Origin: Steromphala cineraria
Taxonomy: Eukaryota; Mollusca; Gastropoda; Trochida; Trochidae
Assembly (NCBI GenBank): GCA_916613615.1
Contig: OU744731.1
Coordinates: forward strand, 19,748,328 to 19,812,327
Reading direction: 5' to 3'
Length of the DNA stretch: 64,000 bases
Of this stretch, positions 62,091 to 64,000 are shown piece after piece (within the stretch, counting starts at the first letter, position 1; each line of letters starts with the position of its first letter). Under the pieces are notes generated by a model. It searched no databases. It had not been told where the DNA came from and worked only from the letters and a program-made list of their open reading frames with translations. The translations under genes were made by a program, and so were the position numbers.

Positions 62091-62580
62091 ACCGCTTCAT
62101 AAAGCAACTAATGACTGCACTCAAAAGCAATGACATTTTATCAATGATTGGAGAGGCTGTATGTGAATCGATCAAACCTACCCTTCATGGGGAAATTACT
62201 CAGCTTGGTGAAAAAAATGAGACACTAACAAAAGAAGTTCAATCGCTCAAATCTAGACTTGCTGAGAAAGATAATAGTATTGACGACCTTTCTATCAAGC
62301 AGGACAGGAGTGAACAGTCCTCAATGAGGAACAATGTGAGAGTATCAGGGATCCCGGAATCTCAAGTGGAAGTGACGTTAGTAACGTCTCCAAACGAGAA
62401 CTTCTCAGTAAAAGGTCTCAACTCAAACAGATCAAGTCTACATTCTCGAAGGTCTACATAAACGAAGATCTCACAAGAATCAGAGCCAACTTAGCCAAAC
62501 AAGCGAGGAATCTTGTCTAGGAAAATAGAGTAAAGTCCTCCTGGGTAACAGGAGGAGTGATTCTGATCAAGCTGAAGGGT
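62091..62580 (+). pseudogene. LINE ORF1, C-terminal part, broken
   Basis: It reads in phase with the duplicated target as 'IDRFIKQLMTALKSND...', then a heptad-rich coiled coil (about 62195-62320: 'LTKEVQSLKSRLAEKDNSID'), then 'MRNNVRVSGIPES', the start of the RNA-recognition-like domain found in many LINE ORF1 proteins ('RRNNIRIHGIPE' type). A deletion and frame change follow, and the C-terminal domain resumes as 'VYINEDLTRIRANLAKQARN' with an in-frame stop near 62518. This is the remainder of the gene begun at 53382. It is non-functional. Confidence 0.85.
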
Positions 62581-62589
62581 GGAGAATTG

Positions 62590-62590
<1 letters not shown>

Positions 62591-62621
<31 letters not shown>
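62591..62621 (+). repeat. Run of 31 G
   Basis: A single homopolymer G tract directly after the ORF1 remnant. It could be a true mononucleotide expansion able to form G-quadruplexes, or a sequencing/assembly artefact. Confidence 0.95.
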
Positions 62622-62624
<3 letters not shown>

Positions 62625-64000
62625 TTAATATTAATGCCGATTCATTAACAAGTTGTCGTTGTCTATTCACAGAGATGATTCATGATGTTTGTTTCAGCGC
62701 CCTTCGTCGTATTTTGACTGATTCATACTCTGGAATCACTGATGCAATATTTTATACACTTATATTAACAAACCATCAGGATACATAGGATGTAAAATAA
62801 GAAGTGACATATTGCATTTGAAACACGTGAACATATCACGTTTGCCTTGTAGCTCGAGTTCCCGTATACATGCCATCCGTCGCAAGGGAAGCACACCGCT
62901 TTCCGGATATCATCTTAAGAGAAAAAAGTATTATTTTTAAGAAATCATAACATTCGGAAGTGTGACATTCGTTCGGGTAACACAAAAACTCCAACTTCAT
63001 TAAGTAAAAGTTATACGACACACTTCCACGGGTAATAATCTTTATGTATATGGACCTTTCTAGGAAAGATACTAACTTCACTATTTACAAGATATATGTT
63101 GTCTTTGTAAAATTTCAGGATTCGTATGTAAATAAACACAAGCAAGACCATCGACATTAACCTTCTTACGATATAGGGTCATGCGAATGTAAAATATATG
63201 TGACTACTATAGACATTTCAGTTTCTCTGAGAACTAGTGCTCCTCTTTTATATCAATACGTGCTGCAAGTTTGTTCCTTGCTTAAATAGTTTACTGTTGA
63301 GTCGTCCCTTATCTATTTAAAACTACTTAAGCAGTGAGTAACCTTTCCTTTAGTGAAAACATTTCAGCGACTATTTCCTAATGTTGGAATTATATGATTC
63401 ATATCAGCCCTTAGTGTAAAGTACATCATTACACACTACCGAATGCACTCTAAAAGCTCTTATTCTATTTACTAAGTTATATACTGAAATATTGGAACCA
63501 GTTATGATAATAGATGGTTTTATGGACAGATATGAGAAAACAACCGCTATTTCCTTTCAACTATTTCCACAGTATCATAATCAACCATGGGCGTCAGTAA
63601 TATTCATGATAACGTTAAAGGGCTGAAGAATACACAAATGATGCATTTCTTGGCCCTCCGCTCTTGTTATTGCTTCCTTGCATTATAGAAGCACATTATC
63701 ACCCTTGCTCCCTTTTGTGCTTATGTCGTCTCCGTAGAATTGTTCATTGTTGGAGGGATTGTAACTGTAAATCAATCACCAAGAACAGTCAACTGCACAA
63801 TAGATTTAACGTAGAACACATCCAAAGATATTCTAGAAAGACTTTTAAACGTGACAGTATGTTGTTCCAGACAGAATCATACACATAATGAACGTGTCTG
63901 TCAATTTTATTTGTTTCGCAAAATCTTAGGAAATAAAATTGCTAAACCCAGACCGTAATAGGCTTTTAGAGGAAGGCATGTATACAAATGGTACGCTAAT
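62622..64000. other. Unannotated A+T-rich interval to the window end
   Basis: No RT domain follows the ORF1 remnant. No gene, RNA gene or clear repeat recognised. Confidence 0.4.

Noticed and set aside
62579..62788. 69-codon frame with a polyglycine run
   Set aside because: The glycine run is the 31-G homopolymer. The rest has no known motif.

Overview
The window reads as A+T-rich, intron-less-looking animal DNA with no recognisable host gene. Open frames are short (longest 158 codons), and every one that can be identified belongs to a transposable element. There is no operon structure, no ribosome-binding-site pattern and no bacterial gene. The best hint of the organism is the short tail motif 'gcggcgt.aaac..aactcac', present as three solo copies and as the 3' end of a tRNA-derived SINE. 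This tail, the metazoan SINE core near 7.6 kb and the 'rggtcttcaagac' and 'gcggtgtcccgcaaa' repeats are types I associate with mollusc genomes. I therefore favour a mollusc, or at least a marine lophotrochozoan. That is inference, not proof.

Layout. 0-3 kb: an inverted-repeat element with two ~309-bp arms. 3.7-6.5 kb: a probable TIR element with a hairpin MITE inside it. 7.5 kb: a tRNA-SINE on the minus strand. 8-17.7 kb: mostly featureless A+T-rich DNA with one SINE-tail relic. 17.7-31 kb: a hairpin MITE with a 9-bp target duplication, copies of a dispersed non-coding family, two short tandem-repeat blocks and two compact palindromes. 31.7-34.1 kb: an ~880-bp element with 'aggtcttcaagac' ends, a decayed Tc1/mariner copy and a TA-flanked MITE. 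36.0-42.9 kb: a 29-bp minisatellite, then a nearly perfect 3,241-bp direct tandem duplication whose junction is a chimeric MITE. 43-52.3 kb: old diverged repeats, a second Tc1/mariner relic and another TA-flanked MITE. 52.4-62.5 kb: nested elements. The C-terminal end of an L2/CR1-like reverse transcriptase lies on the minus strand, next to a LINE ORF1 on the plus strand. That ORF1 is split by an 8,534-bp element with inverted ends and a 10-bp target duplication. 62.6-64 kb: a 31-G run, then plain sequence.

The most informative structure is the split LINE ORF1. Its two halves lie 8.5 kb apart and are in register once the insert and one copy of the duplicated target are discounted. The insert has matching termini (32 identical bases) and sub-terminal arrays of a GCCGACA-rich motif repeated every ~72 bp. 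It has itself received at least a SINE with a perfect 12-bp target duplication and a hairpin MITE with a perfect 9-bp one. This gives an order of insertion that can be read from the sequence alone.
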